Shown here: positions 32,131-42,410 of the stretch, one piece after another
How the letters are laid out: each line of letters begins with the position of its first letter
Numbering within the stretch: position 1 is the first letter of the stretch
Assembly: GCA_012845835.1 (NCBI GenBank)
Contig: JABAKD010000015.1
Coordinates: forward strand, 4,645,778-4,709,777
Source: Undaria pinnatifida
Taxonomy: Eukaryota; Sar; Phaeophyceae; Laminariales; Alariaceae
Reading direction: 5' to 3'
Length of the DNA: 64,000 bases
The notes under the pieces: generated by a model
What the model was told of the DNA's origin: nothing
Database searches by the model: none
The model's input: only the letters and a program-made list of their open reading frames with translations
Made by a program: the position numbers and the translations under genes

Positions 32131-33601
32131 TACGAGCAGACCCTAGGAACTGACCTTTGAGACGGCATTGGGCTCATAGAGGGTATCAAGTGCATCATCA
32201 TTGGCACTGGGGAGAGAACGCAACCAAAGTATCCCAGAATGCCGGTACTACAGCAGTACTACTGTATGCCAATAACCCGAACCGGGACGTAACTGTCAAA
32301 GTTGAAGAGCAAAAAAAAAAAGAGTCAAGAGTCAAGAATCATTGACCTGACCAGCAACAACAGCAACAAACAGCAGCAGCTGCTAGCAGCAGCAGCAGAG
32401 CAGCAGCAAGGAGCGCGATGGCAGCAGTAGCAACGACAATGCTGACAACAGAAGAGGAGGAGAGGAGCAGCGACAGCAAAGAAAGGCACTGCTGCTTGCG
32501 CTTCTGCTGCCGCCGCAGTGTAACAGAAAAGATATTTGGAGCAACCAGCTCGGAGCAGCAAATAATAATAAAGCAAAGCAACCACAACAACAACAAACAG
32601 CAGCAAGCAGCAGGATTTCAGATGCTATTAATAGATGTTTTACGTACGAGGTACGTTTATGCGAACTCCGGAATCCATCAACAATATCACCACCATCATC
32701 CCCAACATACCACACATCATTAATTATCACAATGAACAAACCACACACAAAGAAACACGGGATTGAGCGATAGGGAGAGATACGTAGATGCACAGGGATG
32801 GGAGGAGCGGGAGAAGGAGGGATGGAGAGGGAGAGGAAAGAGGTATACATACGCAGGGAGGAGGAGGACTTGAAAATGAATAAATTTTGCTTTTGATTGA
32901 CCATATCATGAACGGCCATGATGTACAGCACACACGCCAGAGGGCTGGAGAGAAACACACACGGAGAGAGCACCAGCAGGGGGAACACGAGAGAGAGAAA
33001 GAGATATACTAGTTACTGCTGTAGTCCGTACTATTCCACTCACTCATCGTATAGACTAGATCTAAGAGCTTGCAAGTAATCCCGAAACCGAAAAAACAAT
33101 CCAACGCTCTACGGGCTAGCCAACAAACGTACCTAACACGTACCCCCCCTATCACAAATGGCCGGTCTTTTCGACAAATATGTGCCTATTCGGCAATCCT
33201 CTCGAAGAGCCACCGCCTTCTCTACCCAATTGGCTTGCAACTGCACCCTGCGCTTCGCCAGGCCGCCCGGCGGGAGAAGCGTGGAAGATCCTTCTCTGAC
33301 GATGGTCAGTGGCTTGTCATCGCCGATCGGGATTGAATTTTCGCGATGTTCAAACACGCAACAAACAGCAGTTTGGCGTCTCTTTACGCGAGCTACTACT
33401 CCGCCTCCTATTCCCGACACGCATCTTTTCCACGCGTCCCTGAATGCTGTGATCTCGAGAGCAGCAGCAGCAGCAGCAGAGCGCATGTGAGAAAGAGAGG
33501 AGAGCTGCTGGCGGCGTGCTCCCCGGGCATCTATTTTGTAAAACCATTCCGTGCTCACCGGGCATCTATTGACCGGAGGAGCCGGCCGGCCTAGACAAAA
33601 C
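32131..33601. other. Upstream region of the HSF gene, CAG-rich part
   Basis: 32345-32620 is rich in CAG and CAA (32370-32410 nearly pure), open in several frames without domain-like sequence. 32760-33000 has GAGAGAG-rich runs. 33459-33482 is another (CAG)n. The stretch must hold the promoter and any 5' leader of the gene at 33602, but I see no definable promoter element. A frame at 33158-33490 is open but unremarkable. Confidence 0.45.
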
Positions 33602-33992
33602 ATGGACGTACCGCCACCAGACGGCGAGAGGACTGACGCTGGGTCAAGGGATTCAGAGAGGAAGAGGCGGCGAGGAGTCCCCCCAGCATTAGTAGTAGAC
33701 CACAAGGGGGCGAAGTGTCCTACCCTGGGCTCGCCTTCGGGGACATCCCTAGAGGGGGGGGAGGAGAGCGAGGGCGAGGCTGCTAGGCCGGCGAGTGTCA
33801 GGCCGCTCCCGGCGTTCTTGGATAGAACTTTCGCGATGGTGGACGAGGCGAGCTCGAACGGCATCGTGGGCTGGTCGACGAACGGGGACACGTTCGTGAT
33901 CAGGCGTCTCGATCTCTTTGAGGAGGAGGTGATACCAAGATTCTTCAATCACCGCAACTTACTTTCGTTCGTCAGGCAGCTCAACAACCATG
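33602..33992 (+). CDS. HSF: Heat shock transcription factor, exon 1 (N-terminal half of DNA-binding domain)
   Basis: HSF proteins are nuclear trimeric activators that bind inverted nGAAn elements in stress genes. This exon encodes 130 residues. Residues 1-68 are charged and low-complexity, with ERKRRRG (19-25) as a possible nuclear signal. The HSF fold starts at LPAFLDRTFAMV (69-80), then IVGWSTNGDTFVIRR (88-102), FEEEVIPRFFNHRN (106-119) and the recognition helix LLSFVRQLNNH (120-130). ATG 33602 is chosen because it directly precedes this run; an in-frame upstream extension to about 33551 lacks an ATG-led protein-like sequence. The exon ends at CATG/GTGAGA, phase 1. In HSFs an intron after the recognition helix is common. 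It joins exon 2 at 41701. Confidence 0.88.
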
Positions 33993-34046
33993 GTGAGAGA
34001 AAGGAGAGGGCGAGAGTGATCCGAGTAGTACGTACAGAGTGGCATG

Positions 34047-34165
34047 TTATTGTTGTTGTTGTTGTTCTCGCATAATCAAGTCCGTGGTCACAGGAGAGGT
34101 TCCGGTCACTCTGGAGTGCAAGCCCCAGGAAAAAATCACAAACAAAACCAAAGGTTTTAGTGGGA
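34047..34165 (+). repeat. Family P fragment
   Basis: (TTG)n, then CTCGCATAATCAAGTCCGTG, CACAGGAGAGGTTCCGGTCA and ACCAAAGGT. This is the 5' part of the family only, about 55 bp inside the donor of HSF intron 1. Confidence 0.7.
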
Positions 34166-34659
34166 TGTACCAGGTATACATACACCTTGTATTCTTCACG
34201 AGACGGCCAACGCTTTTGGTGGGTGCCTGGTGATGTCTGTGGTGCGTGGGGTTGTTCTCGTTTTTGTTTTTTGGCTCACAGTCTGTTTCTCGCAAATTGT
34301 CTATCTTGTCTGTTTGGTCTTGTCTGACCTCAGGTTGGATCCCGCAAGCTTCTCGAACAATAATAATAGTCTATACTCTCTTTGCGACACGCAGACAGAA
34401 GCCCGGGTCTGACCTGAGCTTCTCGAAAAACGTGTTATTTGTTTCGCCCTCGAGTGTGTGATCCGTGTGATACGTACGGGCTTCCATTTCTTGTGCGTCA
34501 CTGGTCCCAGCCCAACGTGTTGCCGCGCTTGAAATATCAACCAACAAATAAACATATCAACCAAAAATAAATGTCGTTGGGCTCTGTTTCAGTTGAGAGC
34601 GTCCTGGAAGCATCATTTACCCTTTTTTGCTATGCTTCGTACCTTGGTACGTACGAGGA

Positions 34660-34730
34660 ACAAATCATAAATTGTCGAACTCACGGCTGACGTCCTTGAA
34701 AATTGGTTATGAAATCATAAATTATAAGTT
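34660..34730 (+). repeat. Core module fragment
   Basis: AATTGTCGAACTCACGGCTG then ACGTCCTTGAAAATTG, the inner part of the core module found as an inverted repeat at 38571-39253. Confidence 0.6.
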
Positions 34731-34965
34731 ATACTTCGAAGTACCTGGTAGTACGTACGAGGAACAAGGCGTATCGTCGTGCATGAGGGATTTTGATTTG
34801 ATTTTTTTTGTGGGGGTGATGTGTAGGTAGTGCTTCGTACCAAGATCTCCCTCACAGCTCAGAGTTAGTAGTTGACGATGCGTAGACGGCTGTGATGCAC
34901 GAGGTGTACGTTTGTCATAATTGCATTCTACATACCTGCTACCAGTGTACTACTCAAGGTCGCCC

Positions 34966-35040
34966 CCGGTGGCGCATCAGGTGATCCTCGAGCCTGTGGT
35001 ATAGGTCAGTTTCGTGAGTTCGAGCCCCGCCGAGTGCATA
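34966..35040 (+). repeat. tRNA-like SINE head
   Basis: GGTCGCCCCCGGTGGCGCATCAGG resembles the SINE A head up to its A box, and GAGTTCGAGCCCCGCC (about 35016) is a B box. The SINE A body is absent. It does not fold as a complete tRNA by eye. Confidence 0.5.
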
Positions 35041-35089
35041 CTCGTATAAATTCGTTGGGACTTTTTCTTGTACACACAATTCGTACTCT

Positions 35090-35305
35090 TCTTGCCGATA
35101 TTAAAGCCGGGGGGAGAAAAAACGAAATGAACCGCCTACCATACATATGACAGAGCAGTAGACTATAGTGGAGACCACAGTAATACATGTGTAAAATAGA
35201 TGCGATGTTTGGTCTAGCTCAAAATTCCCCACCTAAAGTATAAATACCAACGCCTACCATTATAGTGGACAAAAAATAGGACCCCTCCCAAAAAAACTCA
35301 CCCAT
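35090..35305 (+). repeat. Family N repeat, intact copy
   Basis: Uninterrupted across GTGTAAAATAGATGCGATG, the point at which the 12-kb retrotransposon entered its target copy. It provides the paralogous empty site. Confidence 0.75.
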
Positions 35306-35334
35306 CTAGTATACAAGGTTCCCCTCCGGGAAGT

Positions 35335-35452
35335 TCCTATTTACGGGGGACCATAGTAAACAGGACCTACAGTACACACAAAAACCAATATATTTCCCTA
35401 TTTTGACTAACAATATTTGGTCCTATTTACTATGGTCCCCCGTAAATAGGGG
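35335..35452 (+). mobile_element. MITE family 2, perfect terminal inverted repeats
   Basis: CCTATTTACGGGGGACCATA at the left and TATGGTCCCCCGTAAATAGG at the right are exact reverse complements. The match extends inward to GTAAACAGGACC / GGTCCTATTTAC with one mismatch, giving arms of about 33 bp. A diverged copy is 46258-46372, and fragments are at 48605-48650 and 49472-49500. The arms carry no open reading frame. Confidence 0.85.
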
Positions 35453-35889
35453 AGTGGCGCAAGGACACATGATCATTATCACATTATCACCACCACCGGC
35501 CGGACGCAATGATAAATGGCCATTTGTTTGTACAACCAAAAAAAAAATTGCCCGGAAAAATAATGAAATCGCATTTTACCCGCACTACTTGGGTGTACTC
35601 AATAATAGCAGCAGTACTTTTAGCACTTTTTGGGTACTTACATACTCGAGATAGACGTGCCCACGACCGATCTGCTGTTGTTGCTGTTGAGAAAATACAC
35701 ACAACACACAAAACTTTTGAACCGTACATACATGTATGATTTCGAGAAGAGCGTCGCACTTCGACCTTCAGGTTAGGGACCGCCAGGAAGCGAGAAGGGG
35801 CACGTGTGGCGTGGGATGCGGCTTACTGTAGAAAACTACGTAAATAGCACCTATTGAGAACTGGGAGCAAGAGGACAATACGTGACAGG

Positions 35890-36960
35890 CTATGGTAAAA
35901 GCAACTCGCCGCCGTGAGGAGAGGATACGGCACGCGCACATGGTCCTACCACGGTAGTAGCGTTTTGCTCTCCGCACGTTGTTTGCTGTTGTCCCTGTCA
36001 TCTGCGATCTACGCAAAAAAAAACTTATCATTATCGAGGCACGAGAAAATAAGGGTTTTGTATGTACGGAAGAAGTTTGGGGTTATTGCACGTTGACCAA
36101 TGAGATCACCGCGGGTGGTTACTTGCACTTGTCCTGGTATAGCAAAGGGAACCTGGGATCAGTCTGTCTGGTTGCTGGATAGCAAGCAAAGCACACAGAG
36201 AAGAGAGAAGCATCGTCAGCAAAACAGGTTCGAGGTGTGGTAGACTGGCTGATTTAAAAAACAGAAAAATGTGGGACGGTAGTCCCTTCGCAGGTTTCTC
36301 TTTCTCAGATGGGGGTGTGGAGACACACGCTCTTTTCGGTGGGGCTTCTAGCACCGATCAAGCTTCACTGCCGTCGACGCCAATTGTGGGACGGTAGTCC
36401 CTTCGCAGGTTTCTCTTTCTCTGATGGAGGTGTTAATGTTGGTGTTAGTGTTAGTGTGGAGACACACCGAGGTGGGTTATGTGCGCAACCGCACGCTCGA
36501 GGGTCAACGATGGGGAAACACCTCAGAGTCTGCCTCAAGGAGCCAGGATGATCTTGAAGTATTATAGTGATAAGGAGGCGGTACAATCTAGGGAATAGGG
36601 ACTGGTATCCACAAGAATACTCATTAAAAAACTGCCTCTGTGGACGTAAATTTGTAAGAATGGGTTGGTTGGTCCATCTAAATTATTACTACTTTTTTTA
36701 AAGGTTCCTATGTACAGCAGGAACGTGTGGTGTAGTGAGTTGACAAAGACAGGCTCCGACACAAGCAACTCGCCGCAGCATAGCGAGGACACACCACGCG
36801 CACATAAATGGTGTTGCCTACCGCTGCTGCTGTGCGGCAGGGTTGTAGCGTTGTGCTCTCCGCATGTTGTCTGCTGTCTGTCATCTGCGATCTTACATAA
36901 ATGCTGTTGCCTACCGCTGCTGCAGTGCGGCAGAACTACTGTAGCGTTGTGCTCTCTTGG
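35890..36960 (+). repeat. Spaced direct repeats in HSF intron 1
   Basis: 35890-36010 and 36748-36895 share GACAGGCT, AAGCAACTCGCCGC, CACGCGCACAT, TAGCGTT.TGCTCTCCGCA and CTGTCATCTGCGATCT. 36270-36325 and 36384-36440 share GTGGGACGGTAGTCCCTTCG and CAGGTTTCTCTTTCTC. 36815-36960 holds a tandem of about 90 bp with TGTTGCCTACCGCTGCTGC. Confidence 0.65.
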
Positions 36961-37002
36961 CATGGTACGATATCATATACGCAACCTGGACATAAATATA
37001 AT

Positions 37003-37556
37003 GACCGTTTTAGTACTAATATGATATTCAAACGATCCTTACAATTTACGCCGGCACGTCACTTGACACTGACAGGAGCAACAGCAGTAGCAGCAGCAGC
37101 GAGAGGTAGCGGCGTATAGGCGTGTAGAGCATCGCAGGCTCCGATCAAAGCAATCAGCTACTACAACAGCAGCCACACACGCAGAGAGTTGCAGGTTGCT
37201 GCTAGGCTGGACTGCTGCTGGGCGGCAGAATCGTAGCGTGGTGCTCTGTGCCAAAATAGGGAGATGTATGCGGCGAAGAACACCAACCTGAACATGAATA
37301 TAATGAACGTTTGCGTACTAATATGATATTTAAACGATTCTTACAATTTACGCCGGCATGTCACTTGGCACTCGACAGAAGCAGCAGTAGCAGCAGTGAG
37401 AAGTAGTGGCGTAAGGCGGGTAGCGCAGGCTCCGATCGAAGCAATCAGCTACTACAACAGTAACCACAGGCCCAGAGAGTTGCAGGTTGCTGCTGCTTGC
37501 GGGCTGGACTGCTGCTGGGCGGCAGGGTCGGAGCGCGGTGCTCTGTGCAAAAATTT
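37003..37556 (+). repeat. Tandem duplication, about 301-bp unit, two copies
   Basis: Both copies carry ACTAATATGATATT, AACGAT.CTTACAATTTACG, CCGGCA.GTCACTTG, CAGGCTCCGATC, AAGCAATCAGCTACTACAAC, AGAGAGTTGCAGGTTGCTGC and GGACTGCTGCTGGGCGGCAG. Divergence is about 10 percent. CAG-rich parts differ in length. Confidence 0.75.
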
Positions 37557-38019
37557 GGAAAAGCGCCGACCTATACCCTCTACGAGCAAAAAGAAGCGGT
37601 TTGCATCGACACCTTACGTGCGTATACGGGGATAGGGCATGCGGAAACCCAAACTCCGGGGATGTTGCGGAAACCCGGGGATTTGCCTCAAGTGTGCCCA
37701 AGGCCGACAAAGTTCAAAGGGCTTTCCACGCGCGACACACTGCACGGATCGCGCCCAAACCTCCGGCAACGTAAGCCCGGCGGTCGAATTGTGCCCACCC
37801 CACCCGACGTTTGGAACGAAGGTGCGAGCACGAAGAGATGTGCCCGAAGGGAAAAAAAAAAAAAAATTATACATAAAGACTTACTTGATTTTGTCTTTCT
37901 CAGGGGTTGCCCATCCCTGGCCTCTCAGAGCTCCAACTTCCGTATTACTTGCGGACCTTTCCAGCTTTTCTATGCTTTCCAGCTTTGTTCGAAATACGAA
38001 ACGCCAATAATAGTACATA

Positions 38020-38576
38020 CCGGTACTACTACACCAGGTTTGTACATACCGTCAGATACTATACGCTGTTGGATCACATGCACGCCCAGCTCAGATCAGT
38101 CCGGCTATATATAGCCCTGCAGCGCAGCGTAGCGCCGTGCGGAGCCGTGCGGAGCCGTGCGGTGCGGTGCCGTGCCCTTCGCTGCGGTGCTGTGTCGCTG
38201 CGCTGTGTGCTTTCTTTCGAAGATAGAGCCGTACCGGGTATAATGCGTGTTGTGTACGGAGTAGTACTACTTTTCCTTTTTTTTCTTTTATTACATGTAT
38301 TTTGATCTTTCACGGCCCCCTGTTTTTTCCCCCACGCAAATTACCCCCATACTGCCGATCAGACACCGGTAACTAAAGCACACAGCACAGCTGAGCACAA
38401 CAGGGCAATTTGCTCTGCACAAGCAGCTCTTGGCATAATCAAATCGCTGTTCGCACCAAATCATGGGTCTCTTCTTTCTGCCCCCTTTACATATGTTTTT
38501 AGTTGCATTCTTCCTTGCCTTGCGCGAGCGTAGCGGGCGGCGTCAGCCGCCCGCGGAGCGGAGCCCTTGTACATAT
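38020..38576 (-). mobile_element. Family D repeat, copy 3
   Basis: Reverse complement of the family. It begins at the right edge with ACAAGGGCTCCGCTCCGCGG and a strong hairpin (GGGCGGCTGACGCCGCCC), and ends at the left with GTGTAGTAGTACCGGTATGT. The internal GC minisatellite is CACGGCTCCGCACGG units. It abuts the inverted-repeat element at 38571. Confidence 0.85.
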
Positions 38577-39253
38577 TATAACTACCAACAACGCAGCTTG
38601 CAAAGATGAGTATTGACCTGAAATCTGTCGAACTCACGGCTGACGTCCTTGAAATATTTTTTATAAAATTGACTTCTTGCGGAAAGCGCGAGAGCGTGAG
38701 TCAGCAACACTCGATGAAAAATCGACGAGCAGTGGGATTGCTGAATCCTATGCGCGATAAAAATTGATGGCCAGAACCGGGGGGTAGAAGGGACGACACC
38801 TGTGATCACGTCTTGTCCAGAATCTGGAAAGTAACCCGGAAAGTAAAAGTGTGAGAAAAAGAAAAAAAAAAATGGTACTTGTGCTTGCTACAAGAGCTCC
38901 GCATTATGCGTGCCGGCATTTCGGATTCAAGCCAGCAAGGCGGTTATGTGCCAGATCAATATGACCGCCTTATCGGGGGAACCCACCGTTTTTTATTAAT
39001 TCCAGGTTATGTGCGCAATTAGTATTCCCCGGTCGCGACAAAAGCTTTTGACCGCCTTATATCAGGATACCCGCATTACTCAGACCGCCTTACAGGGAGA
39101 CACCCACTATATGTGGACTAAAATCACTGGCAGGATTTTTGGCTCATGAGTTGTTTTATAAATAATTTTCAAGGACGTCAGCCGTGAGTTCGACGAATTT
39201 CGGGTCAATACTCATCTTTGCAAGCTTCGTTGTTGGTACTTGTAATATACTAC
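38571..39253 (+). mobile_element. Element with about 95-bp terminal inverted repeats built from the core module
   Basis: Left arm 38571-38680 (ACCAACAACGCAGCTTGCAA, GATGAGTATTGACCTGAAAT, CGAACTCACGGCTGACGTCC). Right arm 39143-39253 is its reverse complement with about 90 percent identity, including the outer GTA.ATTA sequence. The interior holds a family J copy (38930-39120, reversed) and a possible B box near 38930. No transposase is present, so it would be nonautonomous. Confidence 0.7.
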
Positions 39254-39394
39254 TTGTACACGGGTGAATTTTTTACTGGGAGGGGTGCTTTTTTTTTCAT
39301 TCATTGTACGTGCAAGATCAAGTGTATACGACACATGTACGGGTATATTCGCCCATGTACCTCCTGTATACGAATACGCCCCCCTGTGTGTTGA

Positions 39395-39520
39395 AAACAA
39401 AAAAAACTGATGATAAAACACGTCAGCTGTGCGTGTGGGTTCGATACATTTATGTATTCGGGGTCCATGCTCATCTTTCCAAGCTGCGTGATACACCGGC
39501 CGCTCGTTTTTCCGAAGGAT
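39395..39520 (-). repeat. Core module, same subfamily as the 10.94-kb insertion
   Basis: The reverse complement contains CGAGCGGCCGGTGTATCACG, CAGCTTGGAAAGATGAGC and CAGCTGACGTGTTTTATC, matching 11040-11125. Confidence 0.65.
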
Positions 39521-39739
39521 GGTGTTTGTTCTTCACATTCAACTGATTTTCCCACCCATCTACATCCAGCACGACGTCGGCGTGTTGCTGATGATGCCTC
39601 ATAGATACGAGCTGTGGTTGCAAACTACGAGACAGAGGTACACATACATGCAAAAGAAATACGGCAAAGAGATTTTGCCAATCAATACCGAGCCGGTCGC
39701 CCCGGTGGTCTATTCCTACATAGTGGTCACCAGGCTGGT

Positions 39740-39870
39740 TCGGCGTTTGTTGCGCCCAGCGTAAAAGGCGACGCAAGGCGTGTTGCGCCCAGCGTAAAAG
39801 GCGACGCAAGGCGTGTTGCGCGCGGCCCACCGGGAGGGTCCCCGGAAGACCTCCATGCATAGGGCCGCCG
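39740..39870 (+). repeat. Short tandem repeat with GC-rich palindromic flank
   Basis: TTGCGCCCAGCGTAAAAGGCG with ACGCAAGGCGTG is repeated twice, 40 bp apart, followed by CCCACCGGGAGGGTCCCCGG and GGCCGCCGGAGGCG. Similar CCGGAGG-rich patches are near 44010 and 46520. Confidence 0.6.
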
Positions 39871-40141
39871 GAGGCGAAAAATTGCGATATATTTTGTATA
39901 TGTGCGAATATACGCCTGGAGTTACTGTTGCCTACGGCGATTTAGAAAATAACCTCTATGCGGGTTTTACATATCAGTGCACAGAATATTTGTGGAAAAT
40001 TGTCCTATTGACCCTGGCAACATCTATTTATAGGGGAGTCGCCGACCTATATCTTTCATGAGGATCAAACATATAACAAGCGCGAACGACCTTCCGTAAA
40101 TTTTGTGCAACTACTACTGCTGTATATCTTTTTGTTTCTTT

Positions 40142-40480
40142 CTTTTTTTCCAATTCACTTGCGTCTGTCGTGCGTATGCGTAGTGATAAGCACTACGTGC
40201 AATATGTACGTGGTAGTTTTTCGTGGGTGGCAAGCGGTTAAAAAAGTCGTTTTGCCAGGCGCGAGTAGTGAGACGTATGCACCGGTATGGACCTGGCACA
40301 TCGTAGGCTGACTCCCGATTTCACTTGTATATGTTTCTGGTGGAGGCATGAATTGCGTCAGCTGTGATACATGCGTGTACCACCTTTGGTTCGCTTGTGC
40401 TTTTTCCCTGGGGTATTCCTCAGCTCCAGAGTGACTGGAGCCTGTCCTGTGACCACGGACTTGACTGTGCGAGTTAATGT

Positions 40481-40510
<30 letters not shown>
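40142..40510 (-). mobile_element. Family P SINE-like repeat, reversed copy
   Basis: On the + strand it starts CCAATTCACTTGCGTCTGTC, with ATGCGTAGTGATA, GGAGGCATGAATTGCGTCAG, TTTGGTTCGCTTGTGCTTTT, GGAGCCTGTCCTGTGACCAC and finally (AAC)n. The whole order is the mirror of 30841-31137 plus the tail at 31914. Confidence 0.75.
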
Positions 40511-40513
<3 letters not shown>

Positions 40514-40527
40514 TAGTGAAACATAGA

Positions 40528-41000
40528 TGTACCACGCAGCTTGCAAAGTTGAGCTTCATGTACTCACAGCTAAAGTTTTTTGGTTTTTATAAAATAATAC
40601 CCGCCAAGTACTCGAACCCCCCCCCTAAAAAAAACCGCCTGGGGCGAAAAAAACGCGGCGGAAAAAAACGCGCAACCACTTTTTTCGCTGTTATGTACGT
40701 GGTAGTTTTTTTTCGTTTACGGCGAATCATGTTGCGCACCAAAAATAGCGTCTTCGCGGCGACTGCTGTTGCGCAAAACGGTTATGTTAACCCACCAATT
40801 GTTGCGCCAGCACAACAGCTAATCAACATAACATGAATAATAATTTGCCCACGAATGCTACAATGCTTGAGTTGGTTCTGGGGTTAGGGGGTTCGAATCC
40901 CGCGTAAATTGGGCTTTTGAGCTTTTTTGTAAAAAGTATGTAAACGTCAGCTGTGAGTACGACCGATTGAATGATAAAACTCAATTATTTGCAAAAATGA
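40528..41000 (+). mobile_element. Second element flanked by inverted core modules
   Basis: Left arm 40528-40600 (CGCAGCTTGCAAAGTTGAGC, GTACTCACAGCTAAAG) and right arm 40922-41000 (ACGTCAGCTGTGAGTAC, AACTCAATTATTTGC) are diverged inverted repeats. The interior contains a family H block (40740-40835) and a tRNA-like piece with GGGGGTTCGAATCCCGCG near 40886. Confidence 0.55.
40740..40835 (+). repeat. Family H repeat, rich in GTTGCGC
   Basis: GTTGCGCA, CGCGGCGACTG.TG, CAAAACGGTTATGTT and GTTGCGCCAGCACAACAGC. The reverse complement, in order, is at 45462-45565. Confidence 0.65.
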
Positions 41001-41600
41001 TATGATCATTGAAAAGGAATCAACCGCTGGCTGCTGCACCGGCGGCTGCAGCACATTCGATCCGATTCCATTGCGATAGTTCGGGGGGCGGAGGGGGGGG
41101 GGGGGGTAAATCACGGTGGGTGTACGACAAGAAAAAGGAAAAAGAGGAATATTGATCATTTTCCTTCTTGCTTGTTTCTCCGGCGTCGAAGTCAATTGTT
41201 TTATTGATTGTGAGTAAAAAAAGCAGAGCTTCAAACGCAATCTCGAAAGCAAGGATCTAAGGATTTCGGTTGACTGCACTATTGCCCCTTTGACAAGACA
41301 TGCGTCGGAGCACCCCCTACACTAAAACTAAGCGTATTCCGTCTGAACAGGCCTTGACAGGTCAAAGCTTGGCCGTCAACCATCGCATTTGCTCTTTAGG
41401 CCCCGTCAACATCATATATGTCGCATTCCCTCGAAAAATGTAAAAATGATATCATGCATACATCAGAGTTCTCCAAGGTCAGACAAGACCACCTACCACC
41501 CCCTACCACCCACCCATCCACCCACACCCACACCCACACCTTGAGCATATGCAATTGTATACGGATTAAATGTACCGCGCTCGCCGCTGATTACAATTTG
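41001..41600. other. HSF intron 1, 3' part
   Basis: Mostly unique sequence with a poly-G run at 41092 and CCACCCACACC-type runs near 41510. No gene was noticed. Confidence 0.45.
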
Positions 41601-41700
41601 TCAACCCAAGTTTTTTTACAGCGTTCCCTAAAAAGTGACACTGACGCTCTTGTTCTTTGTCCGGTATTTCTTATTGTTCGTGGACCTGTACTGTAATAAG

Positions 41701-42033
41701 GGTTTTCTAAGGTTAGACAAGGACACTCCGGAGCCGACTCCTCCTCTGGACAGGCGTCTGCAGGCAACGGTGGCGGCAGCAGTAGCGGGGGAAGTGGCGG
41801 TGGTCGTGGCGGAAATGGTGGCAAAGGTAGTGGTAACAGCAGCGAAGGCGGTGGCAGGGGGGGGGGGAGGGGAACGTCCTCCTCCTCGTCGTCTGCGAAG
41901 CCCCGAGGGCAGGACCCTAACGTTTGGTGGGAGTTTAGGCATGCTCACTTTCAGAGGGGGAAGAGGGCGCTTATGTCTTCTATTAAACGGAGGAAGGAGA
42001 AGCCTTCGGCCAGCTCGTCGAGCGGAGCACGCG
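41701..42033 (+). CDS. HSF: Heat shock transcription factor, exon 2 (rest of DNA-binding domain)
   Basis: 333 bp giving residues 131-241. Junction codon G/GG yields GFSKVRQ, the conserved Gly-Phe after the recognition helix. A Gly/Ser-rich stretch of about 65 residues follows (138-202), then the last strand and helix: [15 protein letters not shown] (203-217) and [14 protein letters not shown] (218-231), the usual end of an HSF fold (W-E-F, F-x-R-G, I-K-R-R). The exon closes with SSSSGAR and a GTGAGTG donor, phase 1. The low-complexity insert sits in the loop between the recognition helix and the next strand, where HSFs normally have few residues; whether it alters binding is unknown. All codons were counted in one frame. 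Confidence 0.88.
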
Positions 42034-42410
42034 GTGAGTGCACGGGGTTAGGGTCAGGGTTACGGTTACGGTTACGGTTGGGGTTAGGGTTAGGGTTAGG
42101 GTTAGGGTTACGCTGTGAGTGCACGGGGTTAGGGTTAGGGTTAGGGTTAGGGTTACGCGGTGAGTGCACGGGGTTAGGGTCAGGGTTAGGGTTAGGGTTA
42201 CGGTTACGGTTACGGTTGGGGTTGGGGTTAGGGTTACGGTTACGGTTACGGTTACGGTTGGGGTTAGGGTTAGGGTTAGGGTTACGCTGTGAGTGCACGG
42301 GGTTAGGGTTAGGGTTAGGGTTACCCGGTGAGTGCACGGGGTTAGGGTTAGGGTTAAGTTTACGCGGTGAGTGCACGGGGTTAGGGTTAGGGTTAGGGTT
42401 GGGTTGGATC
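42034..42410 (+). repeat. Interstitial telomere-like array with six copies of the 5' splice site
   Basis: (GGGTTA)n with variants GGTTAC, GGGTCA and GGTTGG, broken by the spacer GTGAGTGCACGG. The spacer is the start of intron 2 itself and recurs at 42034, 42115, 42160, 42289, 42328 and 42367. Preceding bases are CGCG, CGCT, CGCG, CGCT, CCCG and CGCG. All spacings (81, 45, 129, 39, 39) are multiples of three. The array stays open in the HSF frame, as Leu/Gly-rich repeat, to a stop at 42477-42479. Most likely intronic. Confidence 0.85.

Larger units (their letters stand above)
33993..41700 (+). other. HSF intron 1, 7.7 kb, filled with repeats
   Basis: Donor GTGAGAG at 33993 and acceptor ATAAG ending 41700, with a T-rich stretch (TTGTTCTTTGTCCGG, TATTTCTTATTG) before it. 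Phase 1 on both sides restores GGG (Gly) at the junction and gives LNNHGFSKV. It contains families P, N, J, D, H, the two inverted-repeat elements and several tandem duplications listed separately. No other gene is convincing inside. Confidence 0.82.

Noticed and set aside
33133-33948. 271-codon minus-strand frame opposite HSF exon 1
   Set aside because: It lies antisense to a clear HSF domain, and its own composition shows no family.
34966-35040. Functional tRNA gene
   Set aside because: The B box is good, but acceptor and anticodon stems do not pair by eye, and the head matches a SINE.
42034-42410. True chromosome end
   Set aside because: The array is short, full of variants, within a gene and followed by 21 kb of other sequence.
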